From positions 49,987,797-50,051,796 of the forward strand of contig NC_085046.1 in NCBI RefSeq assembly GCF_963662255.1: a DNA stretch of 64,000 bases, read 5' to 3'. Positions 50,915-64,000 of the stretch are shown here, piece after piece. The notes beneath the pieces were generated by a model that was not told the origin of the DNA, made no database searches, and saw only the letters and a list, made by a program, of their open reading frames with translations. Source of the stretch: Cinclus cinclus (Eukaryota > Chordata > Aves > Passeriformes > Cinclidae). Each line of letters starts with the position of its first letter. Positions within the stretch are counted from its first letter, which is position 1. A program made the position numbers and the translations under genes.

Positions 50915-52928
50915 TGCACAAAGTCAATAATCTTTTACAGCAAAGCAGCTCAATCTCTTCCTCCTGTCTAAAAGATTGGTTAGGATATACCTGGTCAGAT
51001 ACTGAAAACAAATTTAGGTCTTATTTCATGTGCAACAAATTTTTTGATAGTCTGGCTCAAATGATCCATGAACAAATTCACCAAGCTGTCTTGTCCAAAC
51101 TCTGGAAGCTGAAGCATCTGTGCCTGCAGGTCAGGCACAGAGGGAGTGTGGAGCAAAAGATGAAGCTGGTATACAGGAAGGAAGCTCCTTCTCTGGGTAA
51201 GGGATTTCATGCTCTTCACATAGTCTCCTGATTTAACTGTAAAGCACTACAATGACACAAGGACCAAAACTGTATGGAATGGTAGGGCCTTTCCTGGGCT
51301 AGGAAAACATATTAACAGGGTAATGTGGTCAAAGACAAAAATCCATCTCCCTCACCAACAAATGCAGACTCCTGAATGCATATAGCTCAATATATGTGGG
51401 GCTGGCTTCAAGATGTCTGGAAAGACTCAAAAGAGATAGATGCCAGGCAGGAACCTCAACCGTATCTTCTCAGTTCTGATTACAAACTGCTTTTTGCCTT
51501 TTAGTCTTAAAAATTTGTTAATGTGTTTATACTTCCCATGGAAATCAGCTAGGCATTTACAGCTTGAAAATAAGTCCAGTATCTACACTTATGTTTTCAG
51601 TTTTTCAGAAACTCCTAATTTCTTAAGGCCATTCTTAAGAGAGATGGAATCAGTACCCTGCTTGCAGTCACCTTCCGTTACAGAAAAGGTAATACAGATA
51701 GGTCATACTATCTTAAATACCTGTATCCTCACCATTTATGGCATTGTCCCCATGTAGCTGAGAACAGGATGTGGCATTCATATTTAATATATCCTTATTT
51801 TCTGTCAATAGTGTACAGAAGTCCCATTTGAAGTACACAGAAGTGAAAAAAAACTGTCCTAGTTAAGAGTAATTTGATATATATTTCTGGCAATTACTGT
51901 CACCACAATACCGGAATGAATATTCCCCTAACACATGAGCAGTTATTTGAAGAACACCTGTCATACTGCTATTCCTAACCACAAGTGTTTAGAGACAATT
52001 TGTGAGCGACAGCTATGTGTATGACTTATGCACCACCAAAATACACCTCCCCTACACATGGAAGTATATGAGCTCCTAACTGGATTTACTAGGCTGATTA
52101 TAGCTTTCCCACTGGAGGACAGAGTATCAGCACCGGCTAATTGCTAACACTTCAGGAAGATAAGGACCTCCAAGATGACCACTTCTTCATTCAAATGCAT
52201 ATCTTAGACCTTTTTTTAACGGTGCACAGTATGTTGCAGTTGCACAGGAGAAAAAAAAAGACAAAAGAGGGTTCTTCCATTATTTTTTTAGCAGTGAAGA
52301 GGAAGCATAATTTTCTTTGAAAAGAATGCTGAGAACCAGTAACCACAGATTCTTAACAGAATTCATAATAGTTTTCACTAAGAACAATCTAATTAGATCC
52401 AAACTGCTAATACATTTGATGCAATTATAGAGAAAATAGGTTCCCTGTAATTTAGTCTGTACATTACTCTTTGCTGAAACAGTTCCTCTCTAACAGCTAG
52501 ATATTATAGTAAGATTAATTTCCTTAATTTACAAATTATTTTTTAAGAAAGGAAATGACCACCTGTTTCCTTAAAATGGCAATAAAGTGACATAATTTAT
52601 TTTGCTGAAAATACTTTTCAGTTGCAATGACTAACATATCTGCCCTCTCACTACTCCTTTTTCCAATCAAAAGTGAAGTAGGTGACTAACAAAATAATCA
52701 AAAGTATTAGTAATGGTAATAAAAAGAGAAGTGAAATTAAAAATTTCCTTGATCACCAGATATTCAAGTGACCAAATAAAACATTAACATAAGTAATTTT
52801 TCCCACTTAATATTCAACATATTTCACTATGTTATGATGCTATTTATCATTATTCTATTGAGTACTTTGGAGATGGTCAGTTTCTTCTATTATTGAACTT
52901 TCCTCACTCATTTGCTCGGGGCTCAGTT

Positions 52929-52946
52929 AAGCAAGTCGACTTGCTT
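52929..52946. other. Perfect 18-bp palindrome
   Basis: AAGCAAGTCGACTTGCTT equals its own reverse complement over 18 bases, centred on a SalI-type GTCGAC with one CpG. The match stops exactly at both ends. It could bind a dimeric factor or be chance. Confidence 0.85.
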
Positions 52947-55900
52947 CTGACAAACAAAGTAAGGAATCTTTTGGAATGATATGTAACTGATAATAAGTTT
53001 GAAAAATAAATTTCAGAAAACATAATGCTTGTACTCCACAGCTATGGGTACATTTTTTCCCTTTTATTTTAATCTATAATTGCATCTATTGCTATTAGAG
53101 TTTTACTTTTTTTTTTTCCTCATTAATGGAGTTATATGCTTAAGATATTATTTTGTTAGGTATTTTCAAGAAATAAAACAGTTTGATTTCTCAGGAAATA
53201 TCATCGACTCTCTCTCTCCCTCAATATATCTGTGGTGGGTTTTTTGATGGATGAAGTTTCCTGACCTAAAATTTGGCTGATGTACGAGAACACCTCAGTT
53301 CCTGGTTGAAATCTTGAAGAAGACGATTTTGAGAATTCTTGAGCATATAAAAGCCTGGAGGTGGTTCTTTACTAGACATCCTGATTTTTGCCATCATCAG
53401 TGCATTTGTGCCTCCAAATTACTGCAGTTAGATTACTGCAGCATGCTCTACAATATGCTGCACTACAAATCACTCAAGAAACTAGACAGGATAACCCATT
53501 TAAAACTAGACTGCCTTCTAGGGAGAACAGAAATTAAAATTGTAATCATCTCATTTTATAAGGTCTCCAATTTTATTTTCTCGTAAGAACCTACTTGGTA
53601 TTATTAAATTGTGTGACATGGTAGCACAACAGTCATTAGCAATGTGAATACACTAAGCACCATTTTTGCAACAGTGCTGTAGACACAAGACCTGATGTAC
53701 ACAAGATGTGGAAAAAAATTACATCAGGCCACATTCTCTTCTCCATCCTTTCATATTTCTCTTGGTGTGTGTTAAGATATAAAAGCTTAAATGTATGTAT
53801 AGAAATTTAAAACTAATTCAGCTATGGACTTCAAAGTGTCTACAGATGAGTTTATAAAAATGAAAAATATATGTTCATTTGAAGTTAATGAGTGTTTTGA
53901 CATTCTTGCCCGAGATTTGAAAATGTCAATTTTGCAGTACAGTTACTGTGGTGATATGAACTGCTATCATCTTACTAATGTAGAAAATGGGGTTTAGATC
54001 AGGAAAACCCAATATTAAGGAAAAAAAAAAAGAATAATTGAAGAATGTTCTTATGAACTGAATTCTATAGATAGCAAAGTTGGTCAGTTTCTTAATCAGT
54101 TTAGGTGGTGAATAAGAGCAATCCCAAAATGTAATTGAGTTTTCCTGCTCTCATATTCTATGTCTACTCCTTTCATTCCTTCCTTTCATTCTTTCTTGAT
54201 CAAGATAATAATGAATCTTCAAATTTAACTAAGATTAGTATGTTCTTTTTTGCTTACAATGGTGTCTTGTGAGAAAAAGAAACTATTTACATAGTCCCTT
54301 TCATAATAATTCAGGAAAGAGAAAACTTAATTTATATTGTGAACTTACAGTGATATTGAATTATATAATACTCTAATAATTTATATAAAATAGACAAATT
54401 CAGATACTTTACAAATAGACTGGAAAGAAGTGACCAAATTGTAATTTTCACGGAACCAAAAGTTTCCAGACAAGTGATAATGCAATAGCTGTTCTAATAA
54501 AACTTGTTAGAAATCTCTAGGGACACTAGTGAAGTAGCAAGCAGAGGATGAATTCTCTGGATTACTAAGGATGATTTTGGACCATTCGACACAGTTGTAT
54601 GTGAAAAGCTAATAACAAGAGTACCTTGAGAAACAGAATAGAGATACTTGTGCCTTCAAAGAAAAAAAGACTGCAACAACAGATATTGTTATGCTGAAAA
54701 ACAGTGCCTGAGGGAAGAAGCTTAAATCTGATTTGGACCCTAATGTAAAAAATTACCTCCTATGGGTGTTATTAGAAGCATGAGTTGAAAATAATCCTAT
54801 ATTGAAAGGTACAATAAATAATGAGATACAGTATAGCCATATGAAGGAGGACTCGGGTCATTTAAGTGCCTGGTCTAACAGATGGCAATTGCAGTTCAGT
54901 TTAGATTAAGGAACATTAAAGTCAAGAACAAAGGACATAAAAGAATTAACAGTGTGATTGTTTCTAGCACAGTGAACAAAATATGGGCAAGGGCTGAAAG
55001 CTTTCTTAACAGTTCAATAACTGAAGAATCAACAACTGGTTCTACTTTCTGAGGAACAGCCTCACAACTAAATAAGTATTATACAAACGGAAAGATCAAA
55101 TACATCTCCTTTAAAGCAGCTTTCAGTTCATTCTAGTATATCATAGGACCATATGCACTTAAAAAAAATCAACTACTGCCTGATTTTTTCTTTTACAGAG
55201 CAACACAGCACAATCCTTTAGCTATGATCCCAAACAGGTCTTCCTAGAATTACTGAAAAAAAGTAACATGGTTTAAAAAAATATATTTCAAAGGATATCT
55301 TGAAGAAAAGGGCTCTTCAAAGCTTTCACTATGTCAGATGGACCGTAAGAAACCATGAGCTGTTCTGGCTGACTTTTTATTCTCATGGAGAGACAGAAAG
55401 AGACTAATGTAGGTCTCAAGTGCTACCACTTAAAACTCCCTTTACCTTTCATTCCACCATCATCTAAGTGCTTGAAGCCTCACCATACTCTTGACTGATC
55501 CAGCTTAGTTCTCTCAAGAGCATACTCCACTCTCCTCTCACATCCTGTTAACCCCACTCAGTAGACAGACAGGAAGAAGAATATAGTGTGCTGAAGTACC
55601 CTTTCTAATTATTGTATCAATAAACTGAATGTTAGGTAACCTCCTGAAAAACTGTCTATTTTCTTTCAAAAGATGCCTCCAGACTGGAGAACTTACATTT
55701 CCAAGTTTTAGTGTATGTTCTTGGAAGTCTGCAATTATTTCATCATTATTCTGAATCATATTGGCCACATTTAAATTTAGGAATCCCATTTTAATTACTA
55801 CATAAACCTAAGCATTGCCTAATTAAATCACAAAAACTACCATTATACATAGTTTAGTGCAAAATCACGTTTCCTGTATTTTTTGACAACTGTGCTAAAA

Positions 55901-57611
55901 TTTCTTTTAGATAATTCAAAAAACATTTATATTGGATGGGCAATATGGACACTAGAATGAAGTTTAGTTATGTTGTGACTGACAGATGAATTTTCATAAC
56001 TTGAATATCTTTATTTGTAATCTCTCAAATAAGCATGACTTGAATTCTATACTAAACTATCAGCCATGCATTATTTTAAAATACAGTCTATGAAAATTTT
56101 TAGTACACCTGTGGTTTGATATGTGGCACAGAGTGACATTAAGAGAGAAGAAAAAGTCAATCAGACTTCATAGTAAAGTCAGCAAATTTAATAAAGTATG
56201 CTTAAAAATTTTTCCTGTTCTGAATGTTATGATCTCATTCTATCTCAAGTCAAATTTTACAGTAGAATAGAAAAAAACATTATTTTTTATGCTAGTTTAC
56301 AGTTAAAGACACATCTTGGTCCTGAGAAAATGCAATATCCCACTTGCACTTATGAATAATAAAGTTCACAAGCTAAATTCTTCTAGTGGAAGAATTAAAA
56401 GTACTATATGAATGGGGAATAAAGATCATGCTAGACCAGTAAGAAACTTTTAACTTTTGGAAATTCTTGAATGTTAAGATTTTCACTTCTTTGTAGACCA
56501 AGGATGCCTTCTGTTTCCCTCTCATCATCTCAGGACCACCATTAAAACACCATAACCTGTTGCATGGGACACTATTTCCACCTGAGGGAGCAGTGTGCTT
56601 TTATACAAATGTCCCTTTCAAGGAAATGCAAATCAGCTTTATCAGAAACTCCAACTACCCTTGCAGTATGCATCTGTAAAAGTTGTACCCTAAGTGTTAT
56701 ATAGCTCAAAGACAGTGCCGTGTAAAAACACTAAGAAAGACCAATGCTTCTCCAGCTGCCTTGCTGGCTTCCTGCTAGCAGATATCCAGCAGATTCTCAC
56801 TTTCAGAAATTTCTTTCTAATGTAGAGTTCATGAGAAGAAATGCAGGAATACGTCTGTTTCCATTAACCTAGTGCTCCTGAATAGTCTTTTTATGCCTCA
56901 ATATACAAATCACAGCCTACAGAAAACATCACAAAATTTGGGGAAGAGGGTGGTATATGTGAAAATGAAGATGCTTTTTTACTAGATCTAATATTACTTT
57001 CCTTTACATCAAAGGCTTGCGTATACTATCCATATACTCCAAAACCACTCAGAAATATAACAAAATCTATTAATAAATTTAACACATCTCATTATGTAGA
57101 AATGATATATTTTAAATGAATATTTCTGAGATACTGAAAAATTAATGTCTGTGCATAATTGAACTTTGTAGTTCAAGTTCAACAGAACTGAATAGCTAAG
57201 TGTTTTGTTGTATCATTGTCTGGAAAAAGATATGAAACTGTCCCTCTTCCTACTGAGGTACCAAATATATATGGAAACCAACGATTACAACAGCAAAACA
57301 TTTTCTAGAGAGATGAGAAATTTGCAAGGAAACATCTCTTTGCATTCATCAGCCTGATATTCAGAGGTTAAGGAGAATACTACACTGGATTAGGCAAATT
57401 TCACACATGGTCAAGCTGATTCCTGCAAAAGTCGACTATAGTTTATCCATGTACTCCAGCTTGATTGGCCTGGGCCTACTCTTTGGCATCTGTCAATCAC
57501 TCTATATATATGTAATATTTTCTCTTGGTACAAGTACACATGCAGCTCATGCAACTTTCTGGGCAACTAAGCTGATGAATATTTTTTATTTAGAATTTTA
57601 AATTATTTTTT

Positions 57612-57694
57612 CATCATAATATGTCATATTGTCATATGTCATTGTCATATATCTCCATCATAATATGTCATATGTCATTATGATATGTCTCCAT
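57612..57694 (+). repeat. AT-rich imperfect tandem repeat
   Basis: Two imperfect copies of about 38-45 bases (57612-57655 and 57656-57694) both open CATCATAATATGTCATAT and close with CTCCAT-type text. ATATGTCAT recurs inside each copy. It looks like a duplicated minisatellite unit. Confidence 0.8.
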
Positions 57695-58450
57695 ATCATA
57701 AATGTCTGGAATAAAATAAGAACTTCTGAAGTGAATTTTTTAATGGTGATGGAAACCATTTAGCAATCAACTATTTAGGGCCCTTCAATTGCCTTCTCTA
57801 ATTATTAACCACTTTGCTATTTATTTTATTAAGTTTCCCCATATTCAACAAATAGGAAGTTTATTTCCTTGAAGAAGACAAACAGAATCCCCCTTGAATA
57901 TTAAGGGAGCCCTCTGAAATCCATAAGGTTCTCCAAGAGAAATTAAACTATTCATATATCAAACTACAATAGTGACATTGAAAAAGTCTATGAAGTTCCT
58001 CTTGCCCATAAGACATATATATGTATATATTAAGTGTACACTATGGCAGATCATTCTCATTGCTTAACTTCTAAATATTACCCCCTACAGAAGATGAAAT
58101 ATTTGAACCAAATGCTGAGATTTTATGAAGACTATTGACTTTGTTACATTCCTAGAAGCTACAGAAATCAATCTTGCAGATTTCCAAATGCAGGTCTGAA
58201 ACTTGCATAACTGACTACTATGCATATTTATTTCTTCCATACTATTAGAACAATTCAAAAGGCACATAATCACAAAATTTTAGTGCATAAGGAAACAAAG
58301 ATAGACACAAAATTTCCCCAATTAATTCAGTGGGTCAAATGTTTCATTCTGCTTATCTAAAAGAGACATTTCTACTGATTGAGAGAGCAAAAAATGAAAG
58401 AAAAAAGGGGAGGAAATTACCCTAGTCCCCTCAAACCCCAGGTTCATGGT

Positions 58451-59210
58451 CCACTAAGGGAAGAACTGGTTGAAGGACAGGGCTCAAAGGGTTGTGGTGA
58501 ATGGGGCTAGGTCTGGGTGGTCACCAGTGATCAGTGGTGTGTGTTCCTCAGGGTGCAATTCTAGAGCCAGTTTGTTCAACGTTTGCATCGGTGATCTGGA
58601 TGCAGAAGTTCAACGCATGGTGAGCAAGTCTGTAGAGGATTCTAAACGGGGAGGTGTTGTTGACTCTTTCAGGGGACTAGAGGCCTTGCACAGGGATCTG
58701 GATAAATTGGAATACAGAGTAATCATCCATGGCATGCAATTTGACAAGAATCAATGTTGAGTTCTATACCTGGGATACAACAACAGCAGACACAAGTCTA
58801 GGCTGGGAGAGGAGTGGCTGCAGGAAGGGATCTGTGGGTGCTGGTTGACAGGAGGCTTTGACAAGAGCCAGCAGTGTGTGCCCTGGCAGCCAGGAGGGCA
58901 AACCTCATCCTGAAGTGCACCAAACACGGCATCACTGGCCAATCAAAACAAGTGATTATCCTGCTGTATTTAGTACCAATATGGCCACTCCCTAAGTACT
59001 GTGTGTGGTTATGGGCCCCATAATTTAAAAAGAGCATTATGATACTTGAATGTGTTCATAGGAGGACACCAAAGCTGGGAAGGGGCTGGAATGTCCTGTG
59101 AGGAGTGACTGAGGGCACTGGGTTAGTCTGGTTTGGAGAGGAGAAGGCTGAGGGGTGACCTCACTACTCCCTACAGCTTTCTGAGATGGGATAGTGGTCT
59201 ACAAAGCGGG
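58451..59210 (+). mobile_element. CR1 LINE fragment, ORF2 reverse transcriptase part, decayed
   Basis: CR1 is the main non-LTR retrotransposon of birds; its ORF2 carries endonuclease and reverse transcriptase. Read on the plus strand, the fragment covers the C-terminal half of the reverse transcriptase domain and beyond. It has FNVCIGDLD where CR1 usually has FNIFINDLD, then GGVVD, HRDLDKLE and, further on, the AARRA-type DNA text (GCAGCCAGGAGGGCAAACCTC) and GAGAAGGCTGAGGGGTGACCTC. The catalytic F-A-D-D box is changed to S-V-E-D, and stops and frameshifts follow position 58760. The copy is truncated at both ends and lacks the CR1 3' tail, so it is an old dead copy. Short ORFs here on either strand are remnants of this element. 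Confidence 0.85.
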
Positions 59211-62200
59211 CAGCCACCAGTGTCTAAAGGAGAGGACATGAGCAGTACAAGTCTTTCTGCCCAGAGACATGCTTTTCCCTTGCTGGCCTTGCCCTGCACA
59301 CAGCTGCTGGGTGTCTCTTTAAAGTAATCTGGACAGTCAGACAATGTTAGTATGGGGATTTGTACCCTATACATTGCTTTGGGTGTAGGGATGTCAGAGG
59401 TGAAAGCAAGGTTTTTGGTTTCCTCTGCATGAGCTGCACACAGTAAAAAGCATGCAGAATTCAAACACTGCTCCTTACCCAGCGCTAACACATTTGCTTA
59501 CAGTGGGGTCTCCTAATTTCTAGTACCCAGAAAACTGTTTCAGAGTAATTGATGTTGCAACTCAAACATTTCAGTAGAGATAAAATTTCACTACAATGTA
59601 ATCTACTGAGCATCTACTTAGCGAGTAAAATTTCACTAAATGTGCAGACTGAATGGCTAAGGAAATTTATCACAAAGTAAAAGGCTTCCAACATTAATTC
59701 AAGAATCAAAACTAATCTCAGTTTTCATATATAAAACCAGATTTCATTTTTAGCATTTTTTTAGCCCATGAAAAAATATTGGATCCCAAAAGCAAAGCTA
59801 TCTATAAAAATATCTGGCATTAAAATGTCAATGCCAAAATTCACTAAATTCAACAAAAGCCAAATATTAAAAAAATTAAAGGTTTTAAGAATTTCATAAT
59901 AATGGAAAAATCTTTGCAATATATAGAAAAGGGGTGAACAGTCCCATTTTCTTCAAAATCTATTTTATTGCAGTCACTTGGCATATATTCACTCAGGCAT
60001 AAGAATATGTTGCAAATAAATGAAAGATAAATATCTTTCTATTGCCTTTTAAAAAAAATGAACAAGCAAACAAAAAACCCCAAACCTAAAAAAACATACC
60101 TACCTAAAAGAAATAAAACATTAAATAAACCCTGGATTTTTTTACAGAGACAAAAGGACAGACCATTTGAGAGAACTGACTATGTCAAGATATCCAAAGG
60201 TCTGGGCCATGATTTAGGTTTACTTTTTTAATTTGCTCAAAAGCACATAGATAGTACTGACAATTGCTCCACATGCAGCCACATTCATGAATCTGAAGAA
60301 ATAACTAAGATATTGTATGAAGCAAAAAATATTATTGAAAAGGGAATAGGAAGAGACTCAATATTGATGTTGGTATTAAAATACTAGTTTAGAATGTGTT
60401 TTAACCAAGTGTTAGCAACTGAGTTAATAGAAAACATTTCCCAGGCCTGGAAACAAAAGGACAGGGGAGGAACAGAAGTAATTTCAAGATAAATTATCTT
60501 TGTTCTAGTTACACTTTCAAAAAACATTATGTGATTTGAAAATACTAAAATTTAATCTTGGAAAATTGTCTAGTTTTAGCACTTCACGTACACCTAAAAC
60601 CCATAAAATTGATTAGCTACTTCTATGTACGAAGAAGGATGAAACAAGCTACTCTAATTTGATTCTCTTCCATCTCTGATGTAACGAAAAAAGTGGTTTG
60701 CTGGTGTCTGGTATCTGCAGTGCTTCTTTTCCATTGCAGATACCACAGAGCCCTGCAAAGCATTTGAAAGTATAGGTTTGCAACACAGCTGGGCCTTAAG
60801 TAACACGGTTTTCATATTAATAAAACAATTGTAGGAAAAATCAGCAACAGCTATGGCAAAAGTGTCAGGCAGAAATAAGCAACCACACAGAGCTCCAGGA
60901 CACATTGGTAAAGACTCTAGAAATGTCAGACAGCCCCTCTGAATATCAACATTAATTAAGTAGGTTAGTGCCTTTTTTTGTACTTTTTATTTCCCATAGA
61001 TCTGCAACTTCTGAGTAATTTGGTTTATGCAATGAGATAGACAAGCCATGAATATTCACGCTAGTGCACAACACAAGTTCATAAGTAAGTCCTTTTGCTA
61101 AATAACTCTTGACCAGAAATATGAATCCGCCCCAGTAGTTTCTACTCTGCCTAGCAGAGATGTTGGTCACCTGAATAGTCTCAGTACACTTTTTGGTTAG
61201 TGTCCAATTGGCTCAGCTGGCTGTTCATCAGATGCTCACCGTTCAACACAAGATTGACCATTCCAGCTTAGTTCTGTGGTAGTTACCAGAACAAAACTAG
61301 CAATAATGCAACTTCAAGTAGAAAAATGCTTCTGACAGAACCATGTCTGATCTACACCCACAAATAATACACACTCAGGCTTTGGAGAGCTAAGTCAGCT
61401 TCTAATTAGTTCAGTTCAGTTCCCTTAGAACTTCTAAGGAAAGTTCTCTGTGAGAACACCAATTCTTGTCCACCAAGCTATTGCTAATAAAAAGGGAATC
61501 CAATGGAAAAGTAATGGTCCTAAGTATCCAACACAATAACATACAACATTGTCATTTCCAATTGTTTTGTGACAGTATTTTTCCCCTGCTGCTACTGACA
61601 TGCTATTAAACATATTTACTTTTTTTTTATTGTTACTGACAAGTTTATTCCATTGTAGTGAGCAAACACTGGTCTGAAAAAAAATCTACTGTAATTTCTA
61701 TTTGTGATGCACAAGTGCATCCCAAAGTGAAGATAAAAAGCTGTTTTCTTTGGAGGAATATCATCCCAAGGCTTAGGGTACTGCTGTGGCAAAACCCACA
61801 AAAATAATTTTAGGAAGGTAATAATTTCTGCTCTCCAGTTTTCCTAACTTGCTTACTATTGAATCCTTCAGTATATGCAAAGTTAGTCTAATAAATCTCA
61901 TCTAGCATAATGGAAGATTATTACCTCAATAACTCTCAGGGAAGCATATCTGGAAACATACTAGATAAATCCAGTATTTCCAGGCCTCCTGAAGAATGGA
62001 GAACTTGGGCTTAGCAGATAGAAAAAACTCTAAAGCAGGAAGCATAGAAAGCATGCTAATTTTCTTGATAATGTGAGCTCTGAACATAATAAAAGTGAAC
62101 CCAGACCTCTAACATTGAAACACTTGGCTTCCATACACAAGTGGAAGGAGACCCCTACACCTAACAGTTAAGACTTTCTTAAGAACAATTGACCTGGTTT

Positions 62201-64000
62201 GAAACTGCATCTTTCCATTCAAAATCTAAAAATTTTCTCTGGAAGTTATTTGGCTGTAGATGTTCCCTACTCTCTGTACAAAGTTTCACAGCTCATCTTA
62301 TGGTCATATTTCCTCAACTCTTCTCACTAAACCATATGGAATGCTAGGATTAGATTGTTCTTAAATTGTATCCTGGTTATTTCAACTGTCCATCACTTTC
62401 TGGTGCTGTGGAACAAGGGATAATCTCAGTAGGTTGCAACCAAATCTGTTTCTTCTAGGAAAATTCCTCATTGGTTTTAATGGATCTAAATGGTCTCTTC
62501 ACAACATTTTCTGATTTACCTCCATATTTTCAGGGGATGCACTACTTTCTGTGACTTTGAAGCTTAAAAAAAAAAAAAAGAAAGAGAAAAAAGGCCTGTT
62601 TCCAGATGGTATCAGTTTTAACTAATTTTTGCTCTCATTGCTATCCCCCTTCAGTCTTCTTCCCACCATGTGGAAGAGGTGGAGTGGAGTTTACAGCTTA
62701 CTTCTGGTGCTGCCCTAAAATGAGTACTCAGTGCCCATACTTGAAATTAGTAAAAATATTGTCTTTAGGTTCACTTTACAGTTACTGTGCACTTATTCTC
62801 CTTTGTAGAAAAGCACTAAGACTAATTTTAAGTGCTAAAATGCAAACATGTAAATAATCTTGGGGTCTTTTAGGAGTGTTCAAAGACAGCCTTCACAAAA
62901 AAACTTATCACTGTATACTCACATTCTTACATAATCGGTCTTAATTCACTTATGAAGAAGTCCTGGGAGGGAGACATGGGAGAATCATTCTGTACATGTC
63001 CTGCCTGCCTGGGGAAACTACCAGCAGTGCATTCCCTAGATGCGTTAAGTACAGATCAAGATGGATATCTTCTGCAGCATTTCATTGCCCAAGTAATTTC
63101 TTTTCAAAACTTGCCTTTCAGAGCATAAAAGAAAGCCTGAGAATATTTAACAGCAATAGTGACAACACAGCTTACCTGCCCTTCCAGACAAATTGTTTAA
63201 GGAAATTACACATCATGGTGGCAGCATGGCACCCTGAATGCTAGTTGGAAATTCTAGAGTAGAATGAATCTCTTTTCACTCCTAGAAATTGCCTGTAATT
63301 TTTTCATCACTTGACTATCTGTTTCAGAAATAAGTGAACTTAATACATCATTTGTGGTCAGAACAGGATTTTAGATATTTCCTTTTAACTAATCTTCTCT
63401 TTGAACACTTAACAACATTGATTCCAGTTTCACAGAAATTATCAATAGCAACAACTCTGAACAGGTAAATAGTGCTCTTCCTAGTCCCACCATCAACAAG
63501 ACAAGAAAGTAGTAGCAGTTAGTAAAAAGCAGCCCTGGATAGGATTTGATGAGATGTTCTTTGCACTGTTGATTAAGGACAAGGAAGCAGTAAGGGAGAG
63601 GCACATATGGGAAAACATTTCCCACATGAACTTAATGACTCACACCCTCCAGGCTTTGAGGCAGTACAGCTCAAAGCCCACAGAAGGATAGAACAGCTTT
63701 CCCAGTGATATAGGGAGTATACAAAAACACACACCTCATATCATCTGTATCCCTCCCCCCAGCAACAGAAAAACTCTGAGAAAATATTATCATCACAATA
63801 AAATAAAATTTGCAAACTACCACCAAGTCCCACTATTTCAGGGGTAATTTAATTGTCTAGCTTTAAATTTACCTTAATTTTCTGACCAAAAGCAATAATA
63901 AAAGTTCTACAGAAAACACAAGTTTTGTTTGGCCTTTCAATAATATTCTCTACAGGAGCTATTTTCTAGGGATAACTGAAGCATATCACTAGCCTGAAGC
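59211..64000. other. Presumed CNTNAP2 intron, right end of window
   Basis: AT-rich non-coding DNA with a 13-base A-run near 62567 and a near-perfect palindrome (CCTTAGAA, one base, TTCTAAGG) at 61423-61439. ORFs are under 110 codons and unrecognised. No exon, RNA gene or further transposon was identified. Confidence 0.5.

Larger units (their letters stand above)
47968..58450. other. Presumed CNTNAP2 intron upstream of the exon
   Basis: AT-rich non-coding DNA lying 5' of the exon in the sense of transcription. The preceding CNTNAP2 exon, which should end in a CNMT-like peptide before the split Glu codon, was not seen. Contents are a hairpin (49511-49537), a coding-like minus-strand ORF (50995-51219), an 18-bp palindrome (52929-52946) and an AT-rich tandem repeat (57612-57694). 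Confidence 0.6.

Overview
The window looks like bird nuclear DNA, most likely from a songbird or another neoavian. It is AT-rich, low in repeats, and has no operons or long ORFs. Its transposable elements are avian in type: three old CR1 LINE fragments, two of them with the typical CR1 3' tail, and two retroviral LTRs of a style that I recall from passerine genomes. I find no bacterial, phage or CRISPR features.

The only coding sequence I can name is one internal exon on the minus strand (47767-47967, 201 bp). It has a good acceptor and donor and symmetric phase 1-1 ends. It encodes part of the fibrinogen-like region of a contactin-associated protein and best matches CNTNAP2 (Caspr2). CNTNAP2 is one of the largest vertebrate genes, so one exon in 64 kb is expected. 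The rest of the window is then two intron pieces: 47968-64000 upstream of the exon and 1-47766 downstream of it. I looked for the two neighbouring CNTNAP2 exons and did not see them.

Layout: 1-6.8 kb is AT-rich intron with small repeats. A 702-bp solo LTR with a perfect 5-bp target duplication lies at 6810-7511. The stretch 7.5-20 kb is intron with microsatellites, an unexplained exon-like ORF near 14.5 kb and a candidate conserved element near 16.1 kb. A second, longer and GC-rich LTR-like element lies at about 20025-21390 in the opposite orientation. The stretch 21.4-47.7 kb is intron with CR1 tails at 26.3 and 32.6-32.9 kb, a 156-bp AAAAG microsatellite at 30.7 kb and several short duplications and palindromes. 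The exon follows at 47.8 kb. From 48 to 64 kb there is more intron, with an 18-bp perfect palindrome at 52.9 kb and a decayed CR1 reverse-transcriptase fragment at 58.5-59.2 kb.

I found no clear new biological system. The items most worth checking are the exon-like ORF at 14557-14649, the paired architecture of the two LTRs, the homopurine and homopyrimidine tracts, and the candidate conserved non-coding blocks. Family names rest on recall of sequence style; no database search was possible.
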